Source: UBA2329 sp964577215
GTDB lineage: Bacteria; Bacteroidota; Bacteroidia; Chitinophagales; Saprospiraceae
NCBI GenBank assembly: GCA_964577215.1
Contig: CAZNYK010000001.1
Span: forward strand, 27,976-91,975
Length of the DNA: 64,000 nt
Direction of reading: 5' to 3'
In this document: one piece after another, positions 52,323 through 60,150 of the stretch
Layout of the letters: the number at the start of each line of letters is the position of its first letter
Numbering within the stretch: the first letter of the stretch is position 1
Notes under the pieces: generated by a model
What the model was told of the DNA's origin: nothing
Seen by the model: the letters and a program-made list of their open reading frames with translations, nothing else
The model's database searches: none
Made by a program: the position numbers and the translations under genes

Positions 52323-54038
52323 ATGGACAAAGGTAAGATTATCGAAGTTAATAATCTGGGCGTGGCGTTTCAAACCCGCGAGGGTGTCGTGCAGGCTGCC
52401 AAAGATGTCAGTTTTGAAATCCGGGAAGGGCAAACCCTGGGCATCGTAGGCGAATCAGGCTCCGGCAAATCCGTCACGGCACTTTCCCTGATGCGTTTAT
52501 TGCCCGGGAGCAATAGCCGGCAAAGCGGCGCCATGCGCCTGATCGACCCGCACACGGGAGAAGCAACATCCCTGCACGAATTAACGGAAGCGGAAATGTG
52601 CCGGGTGCGAGGCCGTCGTATTGGAATGGTTTTCCAGGAGCCCATGTCTTCTCTCAACCCAGTTTACCGCTGTGGGGAGCAGGTTGCAGAGTCCATCCGC
52701 TTGCATTTGGGCAAAAGCGAATCCGATGCGCAAACCCTCACATTAGAGTGGTTTGAAAGAGTGAAACTGCCCGATCCTTCCCGCATGTACCGGTCTTTCC
52801 CCCACCAGCTTTCCGGCGGGCAGAAACAACGGGTCATGATCTCCATGGCCATGTGTTGCAACCCTGCGCTGCTCATAGCAGACGAGCCTACTACCGCCTT
52901 GGATGTAACGGTGCAAAAAGCCGTGCTCGATCTCATACGCGAATTGCAAAAGCAAACAAAGACAGCCTGCCTGTTCATCTCCCATGATCTCGGCGTTATC
53001 AGTGAAATTGCACAGCACGTCGCCGTTATGCACAAAGGCGTCGTTGTGGAACAAGGGCCTGTAACTCAAATTCTCCAAAATCCGCAGCACCCCTACACGC
53101 AAGGCCTCATCGCCTGCCGCCCGCCCATTGACCGCCGCCTGCGCCGCCTGCCCGTCATCGCCGATTTCCTCCCCGACACATCAAAAATCATCCATCATCA
53201 ATCACCAATAATCAATCATCAACCCTACAGTTTTGAAGAAGAATATGACCGCGTCCAAACCCTCCTCGCTCAAACCCCGCTGTTGGAAGTGGACAACCTC
53301 AGCGTCACCTACCCGGGGCGCCCACCCGTGCAGGCAGTAGCAAGCGCCAATTTCAAGCTTTACCCCGGCGAAACGCTCGGCTTGGTGGGCGAATCCGGCA
53401 GCGGCAAAACCACCCTTGGCAGGGCAATCCTCCGCCTGGTAAAAGCCAATGCCGGCCGGGTATTGTACCGTGGGCGCGACCTGATGGGCCTTTCAGGGCG
53501 GGAATTGCTCCAGGTGCGCAAGGAGTTGCAAATGATCTTCCAGGACCCCTTCTCCTCGCTCAATCCCCGTTTGCGCATCGGCGAGGCCATCGCTGAACCG
53601 ATGCGGTGGCAAGGCATTTGCCGGTCTGCCGACGGCTGCCGGCAGGAAGTCGTCAAATTGCTGGAAACCGTTGGCCTTTCACCGGCGCACTACATGCGCT
53701 ACCCGCACGAACTGTCGGGCGGGCAGCGGCAACGCGCCTGCATAGCCCGGGCATTGGCCGTGCATCCGCTGCTGCTCATCTGCGACGAGTCGGTCTCCGC
53801 GCTCGACGTATCCGTACAGGCCCAGGTGCTCAACCTGTTGCAAGACCTTCGGGAATCGCGCGGCCTGTCAATGATCTTCATATCGCATGACCTTTCCGTC
53901 ATTCGCCAGATCAGCGACCGGATGCTCGTCATGAAAGAAGGCCGGATCGTGGAAAGCGGCATCACGGCGGAAGTTTGCGCCGGCCCGCAGACGGACTATA
54001 CCAAGCAATTGTTGGATGCGGTGCCGGGGGTAGTATAA
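52323..54038 (+). CDS. ABC transporter, two fused ATPase domains (oligopeptide type)
   Basis: 571 residues. Domain 1 (about 5-260) has GESGSGKS, LSGGQKQR and LLIADEPTTALD. Domain 2 (about 325-565) has GESGSGKT, LSGGQRQR and LLICDESVSALD. This is the DppD-DppF fusion of YejF/GsiA-like importers for peptides or microcins. No permease or binding protein gene is adjacent. The linker (about residues 287-300) is encoded by an AT-rich, ATCA-repeating stretch (53181-53225) unlike the rest of the gene. The start overlaps the minus-strand -7 element of the divergent surface protein gene. Confidence 0.92.
   Translation: MDKGKIIEVNNLGVAFQTREGVVQAAKDVSFEIREGQTLGIVGESGSGKSVTALSLMRLLPGSNSRQSGAMRLIDPHTGEATSLHELTEAEMCRVRGRRIGMVFQEPMSSLNPVYRCGEQVAESIRLHLGKSESDAQTLTLEWFERVKLPDPSRMYRSFPHQLSGGQKQRVMISMAMCCNPALLIADEPTTALDVTVQKAVLDLIRELQKQTKTACLFISHDLGVISEIAQHVAVMHKGVVVEQGPVTQILQNPQHPYTQGLIACRPPIDRRLRRLPVIADFLPDTSKIIHHQSPIINHQPYSFEEEYDRVQTLLAQTPLLEVDNLSVTYPGRPPVQAVASANFKLYPGETLGLVGESGSGKTTLGRAILRLVKANAGRVLYRGRDLMGLSGRELLQVRKELQMIFQDPFSSLNPRLRIGEAIAEPMRWQGICRSADGCRQEVVKLLETVGLSPAHYMRYPHELSGGQRQRACIARALAVHPLLLICDESVSALDVSVQAQVLNLLQDLRESRGLSMIFISHDLSVIRQISDRMLVMKEGRIVESGITAEVCAGPQTDYTKQLLDAVPGVV
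52327..52335 (-). promoter_or_regulatory. -7 element of the choice-of-anchor B gene
   Basis: TACCTTTGT read on the minus strand, 27 bases before the start codon at 52299. It lies inside the first codons of the divergent ABC gene. No -33 TTTG is visible. Confidence 0.45.
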
Positions 54039-54058
54039 CGCCGCGCCTGATTTACGGC

Positions 54059-54709
54059 TCAATTCCCCTCCTTCAGCTTATCCTTGAACACTTTGCGGAA
54101 CTTCTCCACCTTGGGCGTTATGACAAACGTGCAGTAAGGGTTGCGATCTCCTACGGTGTTGTAGTAGTCCTGGTGATAGTCCTCCGCCTCGTAGAAAGCT
54201 TTGAGCGGTGAAATTTCCGTGACGATGGGCTTGTCCCACAGTTCGGGCGCCACCTCCTTTTTGGAGCGCTGCGCAATGCGCTTTTGTTCCTCGTCATGAT
54301 AAAAAATGACAGAGCGATACTGCGGCCCCACGTCGTTGCCCTGCCGGTTGAGCGTGGTGGGATCGTGCACGGTCCAGAACACTTCCAGTATCTCTTCGAA
54401 GGAGACCACCTTGGGGTCGAATTTGACCTGGATCACTTCGGCATGATCGGTTCTTCCGGAGCCGACGGCCTTGTAATTGGCCGTTTCGGCAGTGCCGCCG
54501 GAATAGCCTGACACAACGGAGAGCACGCCCCGCAGGTCTTGATATACCGCTTCCACGCACCAGAAGCAGCCGCCGCCGAGCGTGGCGGTTTCTATTCCCT
54601 CCGCAGGCATGTTTTCTTTAGGCGTATCCATGTTTTTTTTGACTGATTTTTCAGGTTGAGCAGAACAGGAAAATGATAACAATAGGAACAACAAAGCAAT
54701 CAGGCGCAT
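54059..54709 (-). CDS. msrA: Peptide-methionine (S)-S-oxide reductase, exported
   Basis: 216 residues. The catalytic GCFWC (Cys48) and downstream GPQYRSVIFY and YHQDYY are all present, so the enzyme should reduce methionine-S-sulfoxide. An N-terminal hydrophobic segment ends in a lipobox-like FSC (Cys15), LLFLLLSFSCSAQ, suggesting export to the periplasm or a lipoprotein. The KKNMDTPKENMPAEG linker precedes the enzyme. No MsrB domain is fused. It runs convergent to the ABC gene, with 20 bases between stops. Repair of oxidised envelope proteins is the likely job. Confidence 0.93.
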   Translation of the reverse strand: MRLIALLFLLLSFSCSAQPEKSVKKNMDTPKENMPAEGIETATLGGGCFWCVEAVYQDLRGVLSVVSGYSGGTAETANYKAVGSGRTDHAEVIQVKFDPKVVSFEEILEVFWTVHDPTTLNRQGNDVGPQYRSVIFYHDEEQKRIAQRSKKEVAPELWDKPIVTEISPLKAFYEAEDYHQDYYNTVGDRNPYCTFVITPKVEKFRKVFKDKLKEGN

Positions 54710-54849
54710 GTTTCAATGGTTTTTCCTGACCAAACACAAGATGCCGGTAAGTGGTTGGCATTTTTTGTACAAAGTGTCCGGCGCGCGTCTTTTGGCCTGG
54801 CCAATTGTTAAGCATGCCGGACTTCCGGCCTGAAGTGCGCGGCTGTGCC

Positions 54850-54858
54850 TACCTTTGC
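54850..54858 (+). promoter_or_regulatory. -7 promoter element of cysM
   Basis: TACCTTTGC, a perfect TAnnTTTGC, lies 12 bases before the ATG at 54871 and rules out the longer frame from 54751. No good -33 TTTG. Confidence 0.6.
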
Positions 54859-54870
54859 AAAAACGATACC

Positions 54871-55752
54871 ATGCCCACCATACTCGATCTCGTAGGCAAT
54901 ACGCCATTAGTGGAAATCAACCACGTCATCCACAAGCCGGGCGTAACGGTTTACGGCAAATTAGAGGGCCATAATCCCGGCGGCAGCGTGAAAGACCGCG
55001 CCGCCTACGGCATGATAAAAGGAGCGATCGACCGCGGCGAACTCAAGCCCGGCGCCCGTTTAGTGGAAGCCACCAGCGGGAATACAGGTATTGCATTAGC
55101 CATGATAGCCCGGCTTTTCGGCGTGGAGATCACCCTCATCATGCCCGATAACTCCACCGCCGAGCGCGTGCAAACCATGCAGGCTTTCGGCGCGGAAGTC
55201 ATTCTCACGCCGGCAGCCCGCTCCATAGAGTATTCGCGGGAATACGCAGAAGAATTGGTAGTTAAAGGCGGCTATCACATGCTCAACCAGTTTGCCAATC
55301 CCGACAATTGGGGCATGCACTACCGCAGCACCGGCCCTGAAATATGGCGCGACACAGGAGGCGCCGTTACACATTTCGTCAGTTCCATGGGTACTACCGG
55401 CACCATTATGGGTGTATCGCGGTACCTCAAAGAGCAAAACCCCGCCGTGCAGATAGTGGGGGTGCAACCTACGGACGGCTCCAGTATTCCAGGCATCCGG
55501 CGCTGGTCGCCGGAGTATTTGCCTGAAATTTACGAGCCCCGGCGGGTGGATCGCATCATCGACGTGAGCCAGGATGAAGCGACGGTTATGATGCGGCGCT
55601 TAGCCAGGGAGGACGCCATCTTCGGGGGAATGAGCAGCGGAGGAGCCGTTGCCGCCGCCGCCCGCTTGGTGGAAGGGTTGGAGGAAGGCGTGGTAGTGTG
55701 TATCATATGCGACAGAGGGGATAGGTACCTGTCCTCAGGTGTGTTTGGATGA
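54871..55752 (+). CDS. cysM: Cysteine synthase (O-acetylserine sulfhydrylase), CysM type
   Basis: 293 residues from ATG 54871, supported by the promoter just upstream. The PLP lysine is in NPGGSVKDR (Lys41). ATSGNTGIALAM is the substrate loop and MGTTGTIMGVSRYL the phosphate-binding loop. HYRSTGPEIWRDT and GIRRW are typical of the CysM (B) isozyme. It makes cysteine from O-acetylserine and sulfide (or thiosulfate) in the cytoplasm. It is a single gene ended by a nested bidirectional terminator shared with folE. Confidence 0.93.
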   Translation: MPTILDLVGNTPLVEINHVIHKPGVTVYGKLEGHNPGGSVKDRAAYGMIKGAIDRGELKPGARLVEATSGNTGIALAMIARLFGVEITLIMPDNSTAERVQTMQAFGAEVILTPAARSIEYSREYAEELVVKGGYHMLNQFANPDNWGMHYRSTGPEIWRDTGGAVTHFVSSMGTTGTIMGVSRYLKEQNPAVQIVGVQPTDGSSIPGIRRWSPEYLPEIYEPRRVDRIIDVSQDEATVMMRRLAREDAIFGGMSSGGAVAAAARLVEGLEEGVVVCIICDRGDRYLSSGVFG

Positions 55753-55762
55753 TGAAATGAAA

Positions 55763-55845
55763 AACCGCAAAATTCTAAATATAAAACCGCAAAAGGGCGT
55801 AGCAGCCTTTTGCGGTTTTGACTTTTCATTTAGAATTTTGCGGTT
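55763..55845. terminator. Nested double palindrome, bidirectional terminator between cysM and folE
   Basis: Outer arms of 18 bp (55763-55780 / 55828-55845, AACCGCAAAATTCTAAAT) enclose inner arms of 14 bp (55783-55796 / 55806-55819, AAAACCGCAAAAGG). Both are perfect. The inner hairpin ends in TTTT on one side and starts with AAAA on the other, so it can stop transcripts from both directions. The right arm touches the folE stop codon. Confidence 0.88.
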
Positions 55846-56581
55846 ATCCGCGGATGCTCTGTAGAAACTCCGCCCGGATGTTCTCGTTGAGGAATTTGCC
55901 CGAATATTCCGTGGTTATGGTAGAGCAGTGCTCGTGCTCTGCGCCGCGCAACTCCACGCACATGTGCCGGGCATCTATATATACGGCTATATCTTCCGTA
56001 TTCAGTACGCGCTTGAGTTCGGCGGCGATCTGCATGGTGAGCCGTTCCTGCACTTGCGGGCGGCGGGCGTAGTATTCCACGATGCGGTTGAGTTTGGACA
56101 AGCCGATTACCTCTCCTGTGGAAAAATAAGCTAGATGCGCCACGCCCGTGATCGGCAGGAAGTGGTGTTCGCAAAAGGATTTTACAGTGATATTGCGCTC
56201 CACGAGCATCTGGTTGTAGCGATACTTGTTCTCGAAAAGAGATATGCTCGGTTTGTTTTCGGGGTCGAGGCCTGAGAAAATTTCTTTTACGAACATTTTT
56301 GCCACCCGCCGGGGCGTTCCCTTGAGCGAATCGTCATTGAGATCGAGACCGAGCGTTTCCATGATGACGCGAAAATGCGACTCAATGATATCCATTTTCT
56401 CTGTTTCGTCCCGCATAAACGCATCAGGGCGCATAGGAGTGTTGATATCAGCTTCCTGTGACAGGAGTATGCCTGGCACTATACCATTGTGTTTTCCGTT
56501 GGTTGCATGGGCGCCGTTGCCGTTGAAAGCAATTTTTGTCATTTTTTGCGGTTTAAAAATTTCCGGATTGAAAATACGCAA
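55844..56581 (-). CDS. folE: GTP cyclohydrolase I
   Basis: 245 residues from the outermost ATG (56581). An inner ATG at 56542 (MTKIAFNGNG) is equally possible and would give 232. Catalytic and zinc sites are visible: SFCEHHFLPITG, IVEYYARRPQVQERLT and HMCVELRGAEHEHC, matching the Cys/His/Cys zinc ligands. It converts GTP to 7,8-dihydroneopterin triphosphate, the first step of folate and pterin synthesis. The 50-60 residue N-terminal extension is poorly conserved. It is convergent with cysM across the nested palindrome. Confidence 0.94.
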   Translation of the reverse strand: MRIFNPEIFKPQKMTKIAFNGNGAHATNGKHNGIVPGILLSQEADINTPMRPDAFMRDETEKMDIIESHFRVIMETLGLDLNDDSLKGTPRRVAKMFVKEIFSGLDPENKPSISLFENKYRYNQMLVERNITVKSFCEHHFLPITGVAHLAYFSTGEVIGLSKLNRIVEYYARRPQVQERLTMQIAAELKRVLNTEDIAVYIDARHMCVELRGAEHEHCSTITTEYSGKFLNENIRAEFLQSIRG

Positions 56582-56658
56582 ACCAAACAGGCCGGTTGCT
56601 ATATTGTTGCGGATTTGTGCCAGGTCAGGAAGACGCTTTTTGCCTTAACCATCAAGGA

Positions 56659-57171
56659 ATGAATAGATTATTTTTTAGTTTTTTTTGCTTCACCGTAGCT
56701 TTTACCGCATGCGGCGACCGCAATGCATCGAAAAAATTAGAGGATTGTCCGTATGGCAAACCCAAGCCTGTTTTTTCAGAAAAAATGCCGGGTGTGAGCG
56801 GGCACCGCTTTGCCACAGAACCATATTCGGCCACGGAGGAACTCAGGCTTGGAGACAGCCTCGCTGTCACCCTGATTCAGAGCGGATGCGAAACGCCTGT
56901 ACAGGAATTCAGGTTCGAACTCAACTACGTGCCCGAAAGAGACGATGCCGTTTTTTGGGTGGGCAAATGCATCGGTATGCTCTATGACTTGAGCGAACTG
57001 AGCCCCGAGGTAGCGCCACTCGCGGCATGGGCGCAAGCCATGGAAGCCGTTCCGCCGAATTTTATTTTGGGCGAACCCTTTGCCATTCAACAAGACATTT
57101 ACGTAAGCGTGGATCGAATTCCCGCCGCTTCCGGTGTCATCCTTCTGCTTACTTTGGGCGCACAGCCGTAA
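56659..57171 (+). CDS. Hypothetical lipoprotein
   Basis: 170 residues from ATG 56659; the frame from 56596 lacks a signal peptide. The signal sequence MNRLFFSFFCFTVAFTACGD ends in the lipobox FTAC (Cys18). The mature part contains RLGDSLAVTLIQSGCETPVQ and two or three further cysteines. I recognise no family. It is probably an envelope lipoprotein. It is transcribed away from folE, and a 467-base gene-free stretch follows. Confidence 0.65.
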   Translation: MNRLFFSFFCFTVAFTACGDRNASKKLEDCPYGKPKPVFSEKMPGVSGHRFATEPYSATEELRLGDSLAVTLIQSGCETPVQEFRFELNYVPERDDAVFWVGKCIGMLYDLSELSPEVAPLAAWAQAMEAVPPNFILGEPFAIQQDIYVSVDRIPAASGVILLLTLGAQP

Positions 57172-57336
57172 GCGGAATACAACTTTGGGGAAAGCTTTAA
57201 GCTGTGGGCGTCATCGTCTTGATTTTCAATAGAGTAAACATTTTTTACTAACGCGTAAGTATTTGATTTACAAACATATAATCAAAAAAATGACGTTTCG
57301 GCAAGTGAAAAAAAAATAAAAATTTCTGCCCGTTTT

Positions 57337-57369
57337 TTTGTCTTCACCCCCGGATTCATCGTACCTTTA
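57337..57369 (+). promoter_or_regulatory. Promoter-like element of a candidate small RNA
   Basis: TTTG (57337-57340) and TACCTTTA (57362-57369) are 21 bases apart, matching the Bacteroidota -33/-7 consensus with one mismatch. No gene starts nearby. A transcript would begin near 57375. Confidence 0.5.
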
Positions 57370-57374
57370 CCCAC

Positions 57375-57556
57375 GTAAAGCATAATCACCATACAGTTTT
57401 ACCCTTTCAAGAGTCCTCCGGCTCATGAAAGCCTTTTGACAGTATAAAACCTGCCTTGTCCGGCTTTTGTATTTTCTATCCGGCCAGGCGGTAAAGAATA
57501 ATTAGTATCAGTAAGTTAGGTTGAGCTCCGCTGCCCGTAAGCAGTGGAGTTTTTTT
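57375..57556 (+). ncRNA. Candidate structured RNA (three-way junction plus terminator)
   Basis: An outer stem TTTACC (57398-57403) / GGTAAA (57490-57495) encloses two hairpins. H1 is 57404-57413/57422-57431 (CTTTCAAGAG / CTCATGAAAG, nine pairs and one A-A). H2 is 57453-57463/57480-57489 (GCCTTGTCCGG / CCGGCCAGGC). A terminator hairpin at 57526-57549 with a T run ends it. Length would be about 180 nt. I see no SRP, tmRNA, RNase P or 6S signature. It could be a free small RNA, or a riboswitch/attenuator ahead of lpdA. Confidence 0.45.
57526..57556 (+). terminator. Intrinsic terminator of the candidate RNA
   Basis: CTCCGCTGC (57526-57534) pairs with GCAGTGGAG (57541-57549) over nine pairs, one of them G-T, with a six-base loop. 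Seven Ts follow. Confidence 0.85.
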
Positions 57557-57597
57557 GTTTGTAATTGGTTTGAGGAATAGAATTCCATGAACAGGCC

Positions 57598-57606
57598 TAT
57601 CTTTGC
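57598..57606 (+). promoter_or_regulatory. -7 promoter element of lpdA
   Basis: TATCTTTGC, a perfect TAnnTTTGC, lies 32 bases before the ATG at 57639. A TTTG at 57569-57572 is 25 bases upstream, slightly long for a -33 box. It follows the terminator, so lpdA has its own promoter. Confidence 0.6.
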
Positions 57607-57638
57607 GGCGTTCTTGAACGAAAACAACGCAATCAACC

Positions 57639-59036
57639 ATGAATTTCGATCTCATTGTCATCGGCAGCGGCCCCGGCGGGTACGTAGCGGCCATCAGAGC
57701 ATCCCAATTAGGCATGAAGGTAGCCGTAGTGGAACGCGAATCCCTCGGCGGTATATGCCTCAACTGGGGCTGTATCCCCACCAAAGCTCTTCTGAAAAGC
57801 GCCCAGGTTTTTGATTACATACAACATGCCTCCGATTACGGCATCGCGGTAGGCGAAGTCAAGGCCGACTTCGAAGGCATGATCAAGCGCAGTCGCGGCG
57901 TGGCCGACGGCATGAGCAAAGGCATTAACTTCCTGTTCCGCAAAAACAAGATCACCGTCATCAACGGCAACGGCCGCCTTGTACGCGGTAAAAAAGTGGA
58001 GGTGACCGACGACAAAGGAGCCAAACAGGAATATACCGCCGAACACATCATCATCGCCACCGGCGGCCGGGCAAAGGAATTGCCCAACCTCAAAATCGAC
58101 GGCAAAAAGGTGATTGAATACCGCAAGGCAATGAGCATGGACAAGCAGCCCAAGTCCATGGTGGTAGTGGGCGCAGGCGCCATCGGGGTGGAATTTGCCT
58201 ATTTTTACCACACCATCGGCACCAAAGTCACGGTGGTGGAATTTTTAGAGCAGGGCCTTCTGCCCCGTGAAGACCCCGACATATCAAAAGAGCTGGCCAA
58301 AATCTATCAGAAAGCCGGCATCGAAGTAATGGCCAATACCAGCGTGGAAGCAGTGGATACCAAAGGAAGCGGCTGCAAAGTGACGGTAAAAAGCCGCAAG
58401 GACGGTTCTGCCAAGGAAATCGCTTGCGATGTCGTACTCTCCGCCGCCGGCGTTACGCCCAACACGGAAAATATCGGGTTGGAAGAACTCGGCATCAAAA
58501 CAGACCGGGGCTTTATCGTAGCAGACGAGTTCTACCGCACCAACGTACCCGGCGTTTATGCCATCGGCGATGTGCTGCCCACACAGGCCCTGGCGCACGT
58601 GGCCAGCGCCGAAGGCATTGTGTGTGTGGAAAAAATCGCCGGCCACTCGCCCGAACCTATTGATTACAATAACATCCCTTCCTGCACCTACTGTGCCCCT
58701 GAAGTTGCCTCCGTAGGATATACCGAACAAGCAGCGAAGGAAGCGGGTTACGAAGTGAAAGTAGGAAAGTTTCCCTTCTCCGCTTCCGGCAAAGCCAGCG
58801 CATCGGGCGCCAAACAGGGCTTTGTAAAAGTGATCTTCGATGCCAAATACGGGGAATTTCTCGGCGCACACCTCATCGGCGCCAACGTGACGGAGATGAT
58901 CGCCGAGGTAGTCGCAGCCCGAAAACTGGAAACCACCGGCCACGAGATCATCAAAACCGTGCACCCGCACCCCACTATGAGCGAAGCCATCATGGAAGCG
59001 GCAGCGGCAGCATACGACGAGGTGATACACTTGTAG
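57639..59036 (+). CDS. lpdA: Dihydrolipoyl dehydrogenase (E3)
   Basis: 465 residues, normal length. FAD motif GSGPGGYVAA (9-18) and redox disulfide GGICLNWGC (Cys40, Cys45) are present. So are the NAD motif VVVGAGAIGVEFAYF, the second FAD segment YAIGDV and the active-site HPHPTMSE near the C terminus. It reoxidises lipoamide in the pyruvate, 2-oxoglutarate, branched-chain or glycine complexes. No E1/E2 gene is adjacent, so which complex it serves is not visible. Its own -7 element lies just upstream. Confidence 0.95.
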   Translation: MNFDLIVIGSGPGGYVAAIRASQLGMKVAVVERESLGGICLNWGCIPTKALLKSAQVFDYIQHASDYGIAVGEVKADFEGMIKRSRGVADGMSKGINFLFRKNKITVINGNGRLVRGKKVEVTDDKGAKQEYTAEHIIIATGGRAKELPNLKIDGKKVIEYRKAMSMDKQPKSMVVVGAGAIGVEFAYFYHTIGTKVTVVEFLEQGLLPREDPDISKELAKIYQKAGIEVMANTSVEAVDTKGSGCKVTVKSRKDGSAKEIACDVVLSAAGVTPNTENIGLEELGIKTDRGFIVADEFYRTNVPGVYAIGDVLPTQALAHVASAEGIVCVEKIAGHSPEPIDYNNIPSCTYCAPEVASVGYTEQAAKEAGYEVKVGKFPFSASGKASASGAKQGFVKVIFDAKYGEFLGAHLIGANVTEMIAEVVAARKLETTGHEIIKTVHPHPTMSEAIMEAAAAAYDEVIHL

Positions 59037-59060
59037 CAAAAATACGCGCGCTGACAAAGC

Positions 59061-60140
59061 ATGAACGCCCGTGCCATGTTTGCAGAAAAGCACCATCCGG
59101 ACAAGCTCACACCCCAGGAATTGGATGATTACCTGGCGCGGGGATGGTATCGCATGGGCCAAACTATCTTTACTACGCACTTCCTTTGTTTCGGCAACCG
59201 GTTTTATTCTGCCATTTGGGTACGTCTGCCCTTGAAAGAATATCAGTTCAGCAAAAGCCTGCGAAAGGTCATCAGGCGCAACAGCGCGCATTTCAAAACT
59301 GCTGTGGCGCCCGCTTCCCTCACGCCCGAAAAAGAGGTATTATACCAAAAGTACCGCCTTTCGTTTTCGGGTATCCTTTCCCCTTCTTTACAGGACTCTC
59401 TGTTGGACGGCGGGGAAGGAAATGTGTACAACACCTTCGAGGTGACGGTCTGGGACAAAGGCAAATTAGTGGCCTGCAGTTTTTTCGACCTCGGGCACGA
59501 GAGCGCTGCAAGCATCCTGGGGTTTTACGATCCCGAATACGGGCCCCACAGTTTGGGGCTGTACACCATGCTGGAAGAGATCAATTTTTGCCAATACCAG
59601 GGAATGCCATATTTTTATCCGGGTTATGTGGTACCGGGCTACCACCGCTTCGATTATAAACTCCGCATCGGCGAGGTGGAGTATTACGACCTGCGCAGCC
59701 GAAACTGGCTGCCTTTTTCCAGTTTGCCGGCCGGGCATACCCCGCTTGGGGAAATGGAGCAGAAACTGACGCATTTGCACCAAATGCTCAAGACGACCCG
59801 CCTCCCGAGCCGGTACATGCATTACCCCTTATTTGAAGCCAACCTCTTCGGCTTTTGGTCGGCAGCCTACCTGGAGTATCCCGTTTTCCTGCTGTGTGCC
59901 GCTCCCCCCAGGGCCAACGGCTATATCCTCGTGGTATATGATGTAAGGGATAGCCGGTTTAAATTGTTGCGCTGTGCTCCCTTCGATTCTGCAGGCTTCT
60001 ACCTGAGCGATTCTTTTTTGCAAAATTTCAGCCCGGAGCATTTTTTCCTCGATCTGATCGTCCAGGAAGAGACGTTACTAAGCAGCCCTAATCCGGAATT
60101 TATCGTACTGGCACTCCACAAACTCAGAACGCTCAAATAG
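59061..60140 (+). CDS. Arginyl-tRNA-protein transferase (ATE1/Bpt)-like protein
   Basis: 359 residues. The middle segment shows the GNAT-fold core of arginyl/leucyl-tRNA-protein transferases: TFEVTVWDKGKLVACSFFDL, SLGLYTMLEEINFCQYQGMP and YFYPGYVVPGYHRFDYKLRI. The N-terminal cysteine cluster of eukaryotic ATE1 is not evident. The C-terminal 150 residues are unrecognised. Characterised relatives add Arg or Leu to protein N-termini as a degradation signal. Whether this one does so is unknown. It starts 24 bases after lpdA and ends 10 bases before a convergent phosphoesterase gene. Confidence 0.7.
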   Translation: MNARAMFAEKHHPDKLTPQELDDYLARGWYRMGQTIFTTHFLCFGNRFYSAIWVRLPLKEYQFSKSLRKVIRRNSAHFKTAVAPASLTPEKEVLYQKYRLSFSGILSPSLQDSLLDGGEGNVYNTFEVTVWDKGKLVACSFFDLGHESAASILGFYDPEYGPHSLGLYTMLEEINFCQYQGMPYFYPGYVVPGYHRFDYKLRIGEVEYYDLRSRNWLPFSSLPAGHTPLGEMEQKLTHLHQMLKTTRLPSRYMHYPLFEANLFGFWSAAYLEYPVFLLCAAPPRANGYILVVYDVRDSRFKLLRCAPFDSAGFYLSDSFLQNFSPEHFFLDLIVQEETLLSSPNPEFIVLALHKLRTLK

Positions 60141-60150
60141 TCGCGCCTGC

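Larger units (their letters stand above)
57172..57638. other. 467-base gene-free region between the lipoprotein gene and lpdA
   Basis: No coding frame is credible here. The first 160 bases are AT-rich, with a near-palindrome ACTAACGCGTAAGT (57247-57260). From 57337 there is a promoter-like pair, a predicted branched RNA and a terminator (separate entries). The lpdA -7 element closes the region. Confidence 0.8.

Noticed and set aside
57375..57556. 6S RNA, SRP RNA or tmRNA
   Set aside because: No GGAA-tetraloop SRP core, no tRNA-like end or tag reading frame, and the 5' and 3' ends do not pair as in 6S RNA.
58284..59291. 335-residue minus-strand frame
   Set aside because: Antisense to lpdA and the ATE1-like gene; low-complexity Phe/Gly/His composition typical of shadow frames.
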